Both the position numbers and the translations under genes were made by a program. 64,000 nucleotides of DNA from Nocardioides thalensis (lineage in GTDB: Bacteria > Actinomycetota > Actinomycetes > Propionibacteriales > Nocardioidaceae). The notes beneath the pieces were generated by a model. That model did not search any database. It saw nothing but the letters and a program-made list of their open reading frames with translations, and was not told where the DNA came from. The stretch covers positions 248,001 to 312,000 of the forward strand of contig NZ_JACCFP010000001.1 of assembly GCF_013410655.1 (NCBI RefSeq), read 5' to 3'. Shown in pieces: positions 19,045 through 29,291 of the stretch (positions within the stretch are counted from its first letter, which is position 1; every line of letters starts with the position of its first letter).

Positions 19045-20066
19045 GACCACCTGCTGCATCCGCGAGCGACCTGGCGCTGCCCATCGACGACGCCGCGCTG
19101 GCGGAGCGGTTGCGGGCCCGGCTGGCGAAGGTCGAGACAGCGCTGTTCGAGCACGCCCAGAGCCGCGCGCCGTTCGTCACCGAGGCGGCCCGCCACCTGC
19201 TCAGCGCCGGCGGCAAGCGGTTCCGGCCGCTGCTGGTGCTGCTCGCCGCCGAGACCGGCGACCGGCCCGACGCCGACGAGGTCATCCAGGCGGCGTGCGT
19301 CGTCGAGATCACCCACGTTGGCTCGCTCTACCACGACGACGTCATGGACGAGGCCGCGCTGCGCCGCGGCGCCGACTCCGCCAACTCGCGCTGGGACAAC
19401 CTGGTCGCGATCCTCACCGGCGACTGGCTCTTCGCGAAGTCCTCGGAGCTCACCGCCGCACTCGGCCCGGAGGCCGTGCTGATCCAGGCCGAGACGTTCG
19501 GCCGCCTCGTCGAGGGCCAGATCCTCGAGACGGTGCCGCCCGGGCCGGGCGACGACCCGCTCGCGCACCACCTCGAGGTGGTCGCGGGCAAGACCGGCTC
19601 GCTCATCGCCACGTCCGCGCGCTACGGCGCGATGTTCGGCGGCGCGTCGCCGGAGGTCGTCTCCGCGCTCACCGAGTACGGCGAGCTCGTCGGCACCGCC
19701 TTCCAGCTTTCCGACGACATCCTCGACATCGCCTCCGACTCCGAGGAGTCGGGCAAGACCCCCGGCACCGACCTGCGCGAGGGCGTCCCGACGCTGCCGG
19801 TGCTGATGGCGCGCGCCTCCACCGACCCCGCCGACGCGCGGCTCCTCGAGCTGCTCGACCCGGAGCAGAGCGACCTGGCGGCCGACGACGCCCTGCACGC
19901 CGAGGCGCTCGACCTCCTGCGCAAGCACCCGGCCATGGACGAGGCCCGTGCCTACGTCGTGGCCCGCGCGCAGGAGGCGAAGGCGCTCCTCGTCGCGCTG
20001 CCGGAGGGGTCGGTCCGCACGGCGCTCGAGGCGTTCGCCGACGTCGTCGCGACGCGCACGGCGTAG
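19041..20066 (+). CDS. long-chain polyprenyl diphosphate synthase
   Basis: 341 residues, an all-alpha trans-prenyltransferase that would build the isoprenoid tail of menaquinone from IPP. Both aspartate-rich motifs are intact: DDVMD at residues 99-103 (first, with the downstream RRG) and DDILD at 225-229; KRFRPLL at about 59-65 binds pyrophosphate. GTG 19041 overlaps the nuoN stop, so the gene is translationally coupled to complex I. The chain length (hepta- to nonaprenyl) cannot be read reliably; the region just before DDVMD (VGSLYH) has no bulky aromatic at position -5, which fits a long product. Confidence 0.9.
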   Translation: MRPPAASASDLALPIDDAALAERLRARLAKVETALFEHAQSRAPFVTEAARHLLSAGGKRFRPLLVLLAAETGDRPDADEVIQAACVVEITHVGSLYHDDVMDEAALRRGADSANSRWDNLVAILTGDWLFAKSSELTAALGPEAVLIQAETFGRLVEGQILETVPPGPGDDPLAHHLEVVAGKTGSLIATSARYGAMFGGASPEVVSALTEYGELVGTAFQLSDDILDIASDSEESGKTPGTDLREGVPTLPVLMARASTDPADARLLELLDPEQSDLAADDALHAEALDLLRKHPAMDEARAYVVARAQEAKALLVALPEGSVRTALEAFADVVATRTA

Positions 20067-20186
20067 GTAGCAGCCTGCGCGGGTGACGTCGCGCGCCGCG
20101 GTTGTCGAGGTTCGTACGGCTGGGCACGAGGGAGCGCCGCAGCTGGTTGCGCCCTGCGGTCGGCTGCCGGCAGACCGGATCCTTCC

Positions 20187-20228
20187 TTGCCTGACGTCAG
20201 TCAACGCTGAGGTTGCCTGACGTCAGGC
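20187..20228. repeat. tandem copies of a TGACGTCA-centred palindrome
   Basis: TTGCCTGACGTCAG occurs at 20,187-20,200 and again at 20,213-20,226, 26 bp apart; the second extends to the perfect palindrome GCCTGACGTCAGGC (20,215-20,228). They lie in the 219-bp gap between two convergent genes (20,067-20,285), in which I see no gene. The position fits transcription termination for either strand, although no T-run follows; the spacing also fits a paired protein-binding site. Confidence 0.45.
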
Positions 20229-20285
20229 AGGGCAGCAGGCCCGTCGCCCGAACGCCGCGCGCGACTACGCCCGTTGACCCTGGAT

Positions 20286-21197
20286 CTACGCCGCGCTCGC
20301 CTCCGCCACGAGCGCCAGCTGCCGCCGTCGCCGCTCGCGCAGCGCCTCGAACGTGAAGATGCTCAGCGCGACCCACACCAGACCGAAGCCGATCCAGCGG
20401 CCGGCGGGCATGTGCTCGCCGAGCACGGTGACGCCGAGCGCGAACTGGATCACCGGCGCGAGGTACTGCAGCAGCCCGAGCGACGTCATCGTCACCCGGG
20501 TGGCCGCGGCCCCGAAGCAGAGCAGGGGCACGGCGGTGACCAGGCCCGTGGTCATCAGCAGCACGGTGTGCCCGGCGCCGAGGTCGACGAAGTGGCCCGC
20601 GGACCCGAGCACCAGCAGGTAGACCAGTGCGAACGGGGCGAGGACCGCCGTCTCGAGCGCCAGGCTCTCGACCGCGCCGGCGCCGGCCGACTTCTTGAGC
20701 AGGCCGTAGGTGCCGAACGAGAACGCCAGCACCAGCGCGACGTACGGCGGCCGTCCGTAGTCCCAGGTGAGCACCGAGCACGCCACGAAGCCGATGCCGA
20801 GCGCGACCCACTGGAGCCGGCGCAGCCGCTCGCCCAGGATCAGCACGCCCATCAGTACGGTCACCAGCGGGTTGATGAAGTAGCCGAGCGACGTCTCGAC
20901 GACGCGACCCGTGGTGACGCCGTAGATGTAGGTGCCCCAGTTGAACGTGATGACGACGGCCGCTCCGACCAGCAGCAGTGTGGTGCGCCGATCGGCGAGG
21001 ATCGTGCGCAGGGTCGCGGTGCGGCGCAGGACGAGCAGCAGCAGGCCCATCGTGACGGCCGACCAGACGATGCGGTGCGCCAGGATCTCGACGGCCCCGC
21101 TCGGCTCCAGCAGCGGGAAGTAGAGCGGGAACGCGCCCCACATGACGTAGGCGGCAGCGCCGAGCGCGAGGCCGGACGAGTCCTGCTTCGCGCTCAC
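20286..21197 (-). CDS. rarD: RarD-type EamA/DMT superfamily permease
   Basis: 303 residues with ten predicted membrane helices in two EamA repeats. The RarD subfamily signature is clear: GLALGAAAYVMWGAFPLYF at the start, EILAHRIVWS, NWGTYIYGVTTGRVVETSLGYFINPLV (region about 85-111) and QYLAPVIQFALGV near the C-terminus. Members are inner-membrane drug/metabolite exporters; the substrate is unknown despite the historical chloramphenicol-sensitivity name. Monocistronic; a strong terminator hairpin lies just upstream of its start, serving the neighbouring minus-strand gene. Confidence 0.88.
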   Translation of the reverse strand: MSAKQDSSGLALGAAAYVMWGAFPLYFPLLEPSGAVEILAHRIVWSAVTMGLLLLVLRRTATLRTILADRRTTLLLVGAAVVITFNWGTYIYGVTTGRVVETSLGYFINPLVTVLMGVLILGERLRRLQWVALGIGFVACSVLTWDYGRPPYVALVLAFSFGTYGLLKKSAGAGAVESLALETAVLAPFALVYLLVLGSAGHFVDLGAGHTVLLMTTGLVTAVPLLCFGAAATRVTMTSLGLLQYLAPVIQFALGVTVLGEHMPAGRWIGFGLVWVALSIFTFEALRERRRRQLALVAEASAA

Positions 21198-21238
21198 GAC
21201 CGGAGCCTACGAGGCACCATCGACTCCCCGAAATGCCG

Positions 21239-21272
21239 ACGTCCCCCCGCTCCCGGAGGAGCGGAGGGACGT
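21239..21272 (-). terminator. hairpin terminator of the 130-aa secreted protein gene
   Basis: The 15-base arms ACGTCCCCCCGCTCC and GGAGCGGAGGGACGT pair with one mismatch around a CGGA tetraloop. The hairpin begins 23 bp beyond the stop codon of the gene ending at 21,295 and ends transcription before rarD. No long T-run, as is usual in actinobacteria. Confidence 0.65.
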
Positions 21273-21294
21273 GGCTGGACGAACCCGTCGTCGA

Positions 21295-21687
21295 TCAGCA
21301 GTAGAAGGTCTTCTTCGTGTAGATCTTCGCCGAGGGGCGGCCCTTTTTCTTCGCACGGAGGAGGAACTGCTTGCCCGTGCAGGGGATGTCCGCGCCGGGG
21401 ACGAGCTTGACGCTGAAGTTGCCCCGGCCGTCGGTCTTGGGCTGCGCGACGGTGGTCCAGTTCCTGGTGCCCTTCGGCGCGCGCTGGATCTGCACGGTCT
21501 TGCGCCGCCAGTTGTTCGCCTGGCCCTTCGCGATGACGCGGGTGCCGGCGGAGTTGACCTTCGCGATGAAGGTGCCGAAGCCGGCCTGAGTAGAAGGTGC
21601 GCTGGCGTTGGCCGGCGCCAGGGTGACCGTGAGCGCGAGGCTCGCGACAAGGGCGACGAGCGCAGCGAGGGTCCGGGTCATTCGCAT
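21295..21687 (-). CDS. small secreted basic protein
   Basis: 130 residues, function not recognised. Signal peptide at 1-29 (MRMTRTLAALVALVASLALT... ending APANA-SA), then a basic, beta-rich mature part of about 100 residues in which GTFIAKVNSAGTRVIAKGQ and FSVKLVPGADIPCTGKQFLLRAK resemble Ig-like or SH3-like secreted domains. Two Cys (about 103 and the last residue) could form a disulfide. Divergent from the next secreted-protein gene; the two share the AT-richer 111-bp spacer 21,688-21,798. Confidence 0.75.
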   Translation of the reverse strand: MRMTRTLAALVALVASLALTVTLAPANASAPSTQAGFGTFIAKVNSAGTRVIAKGQANNWRRKTVQIQRAPKGTRNWTTVAQPKTDGRGNFSVKLVPGADIPCTGKQFLLRAKKKGRPSAKIYTKKTFYC

Positions 21688-21798
21688 GATCGGTGCCTTT
21701 CGTAGAAAAAGTTGGATCGAACCAGCACTTCCCCCGGGGCCACCAGTTCAATCCACCCGAGCAGGACGCGTGCCGGCTAGCAGGTTATCGTCTGCGCC

Positions 21799-22188
21799 AT
21801 GCCCGCCGTACGCCGCCTCGTGGCCGTCGCCGGCGCGGTCGCTCTCGGCTCCGTGCTCACGAGTACGGCGGCCGCCGGTCCCTCGACGACGGTGGCCATC
21901 GATGCCGAGATCTCGTCCGTCCAGGGTGAGTTACACCTGGTCGGCACGGTCGCCGGCAGCAAGGACGACGTCGTCGTCTACCGCGCGTCCGAGTGCACGA
22001 TCACCCGCACCGGCGCGGTGGAGTGCGACTTCGAGCGCTACCGGAAGGTCGAGCAGGAGCGCGATGGCGGGTTCGCCGTACCGCTCGAGGTGCCGGAGAA
22101 GGCCGGCGTCGGCAAGGCGTTCTTCTGGCAGGCCCGGGTGGCCGGCGCCGACACCGACGTCTGGCGCACCTACCGCCTGGATCCCTGA
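21799..22188 (+). CDS. small secreted protein, unknown function
   Basis: 129 residues with a signal peptide (MPAVRRLVAVAGAVALGSVL..., cleavage near TAAAG at 22-26). The mature part is predicted beta-sandwich-like, with a pair of cysteines (ASECTITRTGAVECDFERY, about 65 and 76) likely bridged. Similar in size and topology to its divergent neighbour, which suggests a shared envelope or extracellular role, but no family is recognised. Ends 9 bp before the korB stop codon on the other strand. Confidence 0.72.
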   Translation: MPAVRRLVAVAGAVALGSVLTSTAAAGPSTTVAIDAEISSVQGELHLVGTVAGSKDDVVVYRASECTITRTGAVECDFERYRKVEQERDGGFAVPLEVPEKAGVGKAFFWQARVAGADTDVWRTYRLDP

Positions 22189-22196
22189 CCGGCGGG

Positions 22197-23293
22197 TCAG
22201 CCGACCTGCCAGGTGTCGCCGGCGCCGATGAGCGCGGTCAGGCGCTCCTCGGGGGTGCCGGTCACCGCCGCCTGGGCGTCGGTGACCTGCGCGCGGGCGC
22301 CGTCGTCGTACGTCGGGCGCTCGACCTGGCGGAAGATGCCGATCGGGGAGCGGTTGAGGTAGCCGGCGTCGGTGAGTCGCGAGATCGCGAAGGCGGTCGA
22401 CGGGTCGGGGTTGTGGGCGTCGTGGACCAGCAGCTGCTCGGCGTCGACAGCTGCGGTCTCGACGACCTCGACCCCGCCGCTCGCGGCACGGACCAGGCCC
22501 TTGTCGCCGAGGCCGGTGGCCTCGTCGCGGGTGCCGAACGTGATCGGCTGGCCGTGGGTCAGCGGGATGATCGCGTGCTCCTTGGTCTCGTTGTCCTTGA
22601 TCGCGTCGAACGCGCCGTCGTTGAAGATCGGGCAGTTCTGGTAGATCTCGACGAACGAGGTGCCCCGGTGGGCGGCTGCGGCGGCGAGCACGGAGGTGAG
22701 GTGCTTACGGTCGGAGTCGATGGTCCGGGCCACGAAGGTGCCCTCGGCGCCGAGCGCGAGGGAGACCGGGTTGAACGGGTGGTCGACCGAGCCGACCGGG
22801 GTCGACTTGGTGACCTTGCCGACCTCGGAGGTGGGGGAGTACTGGCCCTTGGTCAGGCCGTAGATCCGGTTGTTGAACAGCAGGATCGTCATGTTGACGT
22901 TGCGGCGCAGGGCGTGGATCAGGTGGTTGCCACCGATCGAGAGCGCGTCGCCGTCGCCGGTGACGACCCACACCGAGAGGTCCTCGCGAGCCGTGGCGAT
23001 GCCGGTGGCGATCGACGGCGCCCGGCCGTGGATCGAGTGCATGCCGAACGTGTCGAGGTAGTAGGGGAATCGCGACGAGCAGCCGATGCCGGAGACGAAC
23101 ACGATGTTCTCGCGGCGCAGACCGAGGTCGGGCAGGAACGACTGGACGGCCTTGAGGACGGCGTAGTCACCGCAGCCGGGGCACCAACGGACCTCCTGGT
23201 CGCTGGAGAACTCCTTCGCCGTCTGCTTCTCGTCGGTCGTCGGCACCGACTCGGTGCCGGAGCGGAGCGACGGGACGGGCAGGTCGATCGAGG

Positions 23294-23297
<4 letters not shown>
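22197..23297 (-). CDS. korB: 2-oxoacid:ferredoxin oxidoreductase, beta subunit
   Basis: 366 residues; binds thiamine diphosphate and a 4Fe-4S cluster and with KorA oxidatively decarboxylates 2-oxoglutarate (by analogy to mycobacterial KorAB) to the CoA ester, with ferredoxin as acceptor. Cluster ligands: WCPGCGDY (Cys39, Cys42), IGCSS (Cys73) and QNCPIF (Cys222). The TPP motif runs from GDGD (114-117) to FNN (141-143). The start ATG at 23,295-23,297 overlaps the korA stop in ATGA. Confidence 0.93.
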
Positions 23298-25270
<1,973 letters not shown>

Positions 25271-25321
25271 AACGTCTACTTCCTTCGCGGGTGGGCGCCC
25301 GGCCGGGGGCGGCTCCCATAA

Positions 25322-25335
25322 TAGAACGTGTTCCA
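25322..25335 (-). promoter_or_regulatory. KstR-like palindromic operator upstream of korAB
   Basis: TAGAACGTGTTCCA matches TnnAACnnGTTnnA, the published core of the mycobacterial TetR-family regulator KstR of sterol/lipid catabolism, at every fixed position, with a GAACGTGTTC inner palindrome. It lies 52 bp before the korA start codon in the korA-sbp divergent spacer. The site is seen; the identity of the regulator is inferred. Confidence 0.5.
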
Positions 25336-25477
25336 GTTTCAGGCGCGTCGATGCCGCGGGAACACCTCCTCACGATAGTCGTCGGCCGCGCCCGACCGAA
25401 CTCCTCGCCACAGAACGAGAGCACCGTCACGCCCCGCCCTGGCGCGCTGTCGAGCGTGACGCGCCCGACACGTGGAC

Positions 25478-25510
25478 TTGCATGCGTGACTATCTAAAGA
25501 CTAGTAATCT
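25478..25510 (+). promoter_or_regulatory. candidate promoter of the sulfate import operon
   Basis: In the 292-bp korA-sbp spacer (25,271-25,562), the stretch from 25,478 is strikingly AT-richer than its surroundings. It offers TTGCAT (25,478-25,483) as -35 and TAGTAA or TAATCT (25,502-25,510) as -10, with 18- or 21-bp spacing. The sbp ribosome site AAGGAG lies at 25,552-25,557. Nothing else is seen in the spacer except the KstR-like site. Confidence 0.35.
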
Positions 25511-25562
25511 ACCCGAGATTCGTCAGAACGCGCTCCCTAGGCGCGAAGAGCAAGGAGTGACC

Positions 25563-26606
25563 ATGAACAGAACCTTCAAGGCCACGGTCGCAGGGCTGAC
25601 CGGGGTGCTGGCCTTGACGGCGTGCACCTCGACGGGCGCGGCCGATTCCGAGAGCACGCTCAGCGTGGTCGCCTTCTCGGTGATGGAGTCCGCCAACGAG
25701 CCGGTCTTCGAGGCGTTCGAGGAGTCCGACGCCGGCGACGGCATCGGCTTCGCGCCGTCGTACGGCGCCTCCGGTGACCAGTCGCGTGCCGTCGTGGACG
25801 GCAAGGAGGCCGACGTCGTCCACTTCTCCCTCGAGACCGACGTGACCCGTCTCGTCGACGAGGGCCTGGTGGCGGAGGACTGGAAGGACAACCCGACCAA
25901 CGGCATCGCCACGTCGTCCGTGGTGGTCTTCGTCGTGCGCGAGGGCAACCCCCTCGGCATCGACTCGTGGGACGACCTGGTGCAGGAGGACGTCGAGATC
26001 GTGACGCCCAACCCCGGCTCGTCCGGTGCCGCCCGGTGGAACATCCTCGCCGCCTGGGCGCACGTGATCGGCAACGGTGGCACGGAGAAGGAGGCGCAGC
26101 AGTTCGTCGCCGACCTGCTCGCCAACACGCCTGCACTGCCGCCGAGCGGCCGTGAGGCGACCTCGGCCTTCGTCGAGGGCGACCAGGACGTGCTGCTCTC
26201 CTACGAGAACGAGGCCATCCTGGCCAAGCAGAACGGCGAGGCGATCGACTACATCGTCCCGGAGGACACGCTCCTCATCGAGAACCCCGCCGCCGTGACC
26301 ACCGACGCCAAGGACGGCGCCCAGGACTTCCTCGAGTTCCAGACCTCGCCCGAGGCGCAGGAGATCTACGCGGGGTTCGGCTTCCGTCCGGTCGCCGGTG
26401 TCGACGGCGTCGAGATCCCCGAGGTGGAGGGCGCGAACGACCCGGCCGCGCCGTTCCCCGCGCCGGGGCAGCTGTGGACCATCGACGGTGACTTCGGCGG
26501 CTGGGGAGAGGCTGCCGAGAAGTTCTTCGCTGACGGTGAGGACGGTGAGCCGCTCGGCATCATCCCGACCCTCATCGAAGAGTCCGGCGCCGACGCCCAG
26601 GAGTGA
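25563..26606 (+). CDS. sbp: sulfate ABC transporter substrate-binding lipoprotein
   Basis: 347 residues, the extracellular sulfate (or thiosulfate) binder of an ABC importer, anchored by a lipid: signal peptide with lipobox ALTAC, so Cys21 would be acylated. Family motifs: YGASGDQSRAVVDGKEADVVHFS, VTPNPGSSGAARWNILAAW and LLSYENEAI. A GTG 81 bp upstream in frame lacks a signal peptide at its N-terminus, so ATG 25563 behind AAGGAGTGACC is preferred. First gene of sbp-cysT-cysW-cysA. Confidence 0.92.
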   Translation: MNRTFKATVAGLTGVLALTACTSTGAADSESTLSVVAFSVMESANEPVFEAFEESDAGDGIGFAPSYGASGDQSRAVVDGKEADVVHFSLETDVTRLVDEGLVAEDWKDNPTNGIATSSVVVFVVREGNPLGIDSWDDLVQEDVEIVTPNPGSSGAARWNILAAWAHVIGNGGTEKEAQQFVADLLANTPALPPSGREATSAFVEGDQDVLLSYENEAILAKQNGEAIDYIVPEDTLLIENPAAVTTDAKDGAQDFLEFQTSPEAQEIYAGFGFRPVAGVDGVEIPEVEGANDPAAPFPAPGQLWTIDGDFGGWGEAAEKFFADGEDGEPLGIIPTLIEESGADAQE

Positions 26607-26615
26607 CGGGCATCC

Positions 26616-27464
26616 ATGGCAACCGCGACGGTTGACGCTGCAGCCCGCCCGGCGCCTCGGCGCCGGGCGGGCTCCGGCACGACACTCACCGCGGGTTCGT
26701 CGCTCGGTCTCGGCATCGCGATCACCTGGTTCAGCCTCTTGGTGCTGATCCCGTTGAGCGCGCTCGTCGTCACCGCCAGTGAGCGCGGGTGGTCCGGCTA
26801 CATCGAGACCATCACGAACCCGCAGACCATGGCTGCCGTCCGGCTCACCGTCGGCCAGTCCCTGCTCGTCACGCTGATCAACGTCGTGATGGGCACCCTG
26901 ATCGCCTGGGTGCTCGTCCGCGACCGGTTCTTCGGCAAGGCGGCTCTCGACGTCATCATCGACATCCCGTTCGCCCTGCCCACCATCGTGGCCGGCCTGG
27001 TCCTGCTCGGGCTCTACGGACCGAACAGTCCGCTGGGCCTCGACTGGGCGTACTCCGATCGGGCGGTGATGCTCGCACTTGCGTTCGTCACCCTGCCCTT
27101 CATCGTGCGCACGGTGCAGCCGGTGCTCGGCGAGCTCGACCACGACGTCGAAGAGGCGGCAGCTTCCCTGGGTGCGGGGCGGCTGACCATCTTCCGCCGG
27201 GTGATCCTGCCGAGCCTCACGCCCGCCATCTGCGCCGGTGCCGCCCTGTCGTTCGCGCGTGCCATCGCGGAGTACGGCTCGCTGGTGTTGCTCAGCGGCA
27301 ACAAGCCGTTCGAGACCGAGGTGGTCTCGGTGCGCGTGCTGTCGTTCGTGGAGAACGGGAGCACGGCGTCCGCAGCCGCCCTCGCGAGCCTGATGCTCGC
27401 CGTGGCGTTGGTCGTGATCGTGCTGCTCGACGTGCTGCAGAGGTGGGTGTCGCGCCGTGGTTGA
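26616..27464 (+). CDS. cysT: sulfate ABC transporter permease CysT
   Basis: 282 residues, six or seven membrane helices, one of two permeases of the sulfate importer. The EAA loop that contacts the ATPase is LDHDVEEAAASLGAGRLTIFRRVILP (region about 170-195); FARAIAEYGSLVLLSGN is the CysT/CysW signature after the loop. Starts 10 bp after sbp; overlaps cysW by 8 bp. Confidence 0.92.
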   Translation: MATATVDAAARPAPRRRAGSGTTLTAGSSLGLGIAITWFSLLVLIPLSALVVTASERGWSGYIETITNPQTMAAVRLTVGQSLLVTLINVVMGTLIAWVLVRDRFFGKAALDVIIDIPFALPTIVAGLVLLGLYGPNSPLGLDWAYSDRAVMLALAFVTLPFIVRTVQPVLGELDHDVEEAAASLGAGRLTIFRRVILPSLTPAICAGAALSFARAIAEYGSLVLLSGNKPFETEVVSVRVLSFVENGSTASAAALASLMLAVALVVIVLLDVLQRWVSRRG

Positions 27465-28266
27465 GGTCTCTCTCCCCGTGAAGTGGCTGCTGCGGGTGCT
27501 CGCGATCGGCTACGTCTTCTTCCTCGTCGCCTGGCCCGTCAGCACGATCATCCGCGAGGCCTTCGCGGACGGCGCCGGCACGCTGGGCGACGTACTCTCC
27601 GACCCGCAGGTCCAGCGCGCACTGGCGCTGACCGTCCAGATCGCACTCCAGGCCGTCGCCATCAACCTGGTCTTCGGCGTCGCGATCTCGATCCTGCTCG
27701 TCCGCTACGAGTTCCCGGGCAAGCGGGTGCTCTCGGCGCTCATCGACCTGCCGATGTCCGTCTCCCCGGTCGTCGTCGGTCTCTCGCTGCTGCTGGTCTA
27801 CAACGGCCGGGACGGCTGGTTCGGCACGTTCCTGGAGGAATGGGGCCTGAAGATCATCTTCAGCGGCCCCGGCATGATCATGGCGACCTGCTTCGTCGCC
27901 CTGCCGCTCGTCATCCGCGAGGTCGTGCCGGTGCTCCAGGAGATCGGCGACGAGCAGGAGCAAGCCGCCACCAGCCTCGGCGCGAGCTGGCGCCAGACGT
28001 TCTGGCGGATCACGCTGCCCAGCATCAAGTGGGCGGTGGTCTACGGCGTCGTGCTCAGCCTGGCGCGCAGCCTCGGCGAGTTCGGCGCGGTGAAGATCGT
28101 CTCCGGCAACGTCCTCAACCAGACCCAGACGGCGACCCTCCTCGTCGAGGAGAAGTACCAGAGCTTCGAGCAGTCGTCCGCCTACACGGTGTCGTTCGTG
28201 CTCGCGTTCGTGAGCGTGCTCTGCATCGTCGTCGTTTCCATCCTCCGACCGAAGGAGAAGCACTGA
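27457..28266 (+). CDS. cysW: sulfate ABC transporter permease CysW
   Basis: 269 residues, six membrane helices, the second permease. EAA loop: [29 protein letters not shown] (region about 165-193); [18 protein letters not shown] follows, as in CysW, and [23 protein letters not shown] is the C-terminal family signature (about 225-247). Starts with GTG inside cysT; ends in a TGATG junction with cysA. Confidence 0.92.
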   Translation: MVEVSLPVKWLLRVLAIGYVFFLVAWPVSTIIREAFADGAGTLGDVLSDPQVQRALALTVQIALQAVAINLVFGVAISILLVRYEFPGKRVLSALIDLPMSVSPVVVGLSLLLVYNGRDGWFGTFLEEWGLKIIFSGPGMIMATCFVALPLVIREVVPVLQEIGDEQEQAATSLGASWRQTFWRITLPSIKWAVVYGVVLSLARSLGEFGAVKIVSGNVLNQTQTATLLVEEKYQSFEQSSAYTVSFVLAFVSVLCIVVVSILRPKEKH

Positions 28267-29291
28267 TGTCCATCGAGGTCAGTGGTGTCACCAAGAAGTA
28301 CGGCGACTTCGTCGCCCTAGACGACGTGACCGTGTCGTTGCCCACCGGCCAGCTCACGGCGCTGCTCGGCCCCTCCGGTGGGGGCAAGTCGACCCTGCTC
28401 CGCATCATCGCCGGCCTCGAGACCGCCGACAGCGGATCGGTCGCCATCGAGGGCACGGATGCGACCAAGCTGCCGCCCCAGAAGCGAAACGTCGGCTTCG
28501 TGTTCCAGCACTACGCCGTGTTCAAGCACATGACGGTCGCCAAGAACGTCGCGTTCGGCCTGGAGATCCGCAAGACGCCCAAGCCGGAGACGAAGCGACG
28601 GGTCGAGGAGCTCCTCGACCTGGTCCACCTCTCGCAGTTCGCGCACCGGCTGCCGGCCCAGCTGTCCGGAGGCCAGCGGCAGCGGATGGCGCTGGCCCGG
28701 GCGCTCGCGGTGGAGCCGACCGTGCTGCTGCTCGACGAGCCGTTCGGCGCGCTCGACGCGAAGGTCCGCAAGGAGCTCCGCGACTGGCTGCGCCGGCTGC
28801 ACGACGAGGTCCACGTGACGACGGTGTTCGTCACGCACGACCAGGAGGAGGCGATGGAGGTCTCCGACGAGATCGTCGTGATCAACGGTGGCCGCGTGGA
28901 GCAGGTCGGCACGCCCGACCAGCTCTACGACGAGCCGGCCAACGACTTCGTCATGGGCTTCCTCGGCGACGTCACGCACCTCGGGCCGATCCGGCTGCGT
29001 CCGCACGACATCGAGGTCGCGGTGGCCCCGGCGCACGCGGGGGCCCTCCCCGGTGTGGTGACCCGGGCGCTCCGGGTGGGCTTCGAGGTGCGGCTCACCG
29101 TCGAGCCGGACACCACAGCGGCCGGCTGGGCGCGTCCCGGTTCCGAGGTCGAGCCGGGCTCGCCCGGCGAGCCGGTGTCCGTCGTACTGACCCGGACGCA
29201 CGCGCGGTCGCTCGGCATCGACGTCGGCACGCGGGTGTGGCTCACGGCCGCTGACGGCGCCACCACGGTGCCGTCGATGGTCGCGGTCTAG
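28266..29291 (+). CDS. cysA: sulfate ABC transporter ATP-binding protein CysA
   Basis: 341 residues, the cytoplasmic ATPase. Walker [10 protein letters not shown] (35-43), Q-loop VFQHYAVF, signature LSGGQRQR (133-140), Walker B LLLDEP (154-159) and switch His in [13 protein letters not shown]. The C-terminal 100 residues form the TOBE-like regulatory domain found in CysA. The stop lies 4 bp inside the end of the convergent oxidoreductase gene. The organism would import inorganic sulfate through this system. Confidence 0.93.
   Translation: MSIEVSGVTKKYGDFVALDDVTVSLPTGQLTALLGPSGGGKSTLLRIIAGLETADSGSVAIEGTDATKLPPQKRNVGFVFQHYAVFKHMTVAKNVAFGLEIRKTPKPETKRRVEELLDLVHLSQFAHRLPAQLSGGQRQRMALARALAVEPTVLLLDEPFGALDAKVRKELRDWLRRLHDEVHVTTVFVTHDQEEAMEVSDEIVVINGGRVEQVGTPDQLYDEPANDFVMGFLGDVTHLGPIRLRPHDIEVAVAPAHAGALPGVVTRALRVGFEVRLTVEPDTTAAGWARPGSEVEPGSPGEPVSVVLTRTHARSLGIDVGTRVWLTAADGATTVPSMVAV

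Noticed and set aside
17323..19059. 578-residue minus-strand frame opposite nuoN
   Set aside because: Low-complexity Glu/Gln/Arg shadow of a membrane protein gene.
20067..20285. Possible small gene between the prenyl synthase and rarD
   Set aside because: No start with ribosome site and no coding pattern; the stretch contains palindromic repeats instead.
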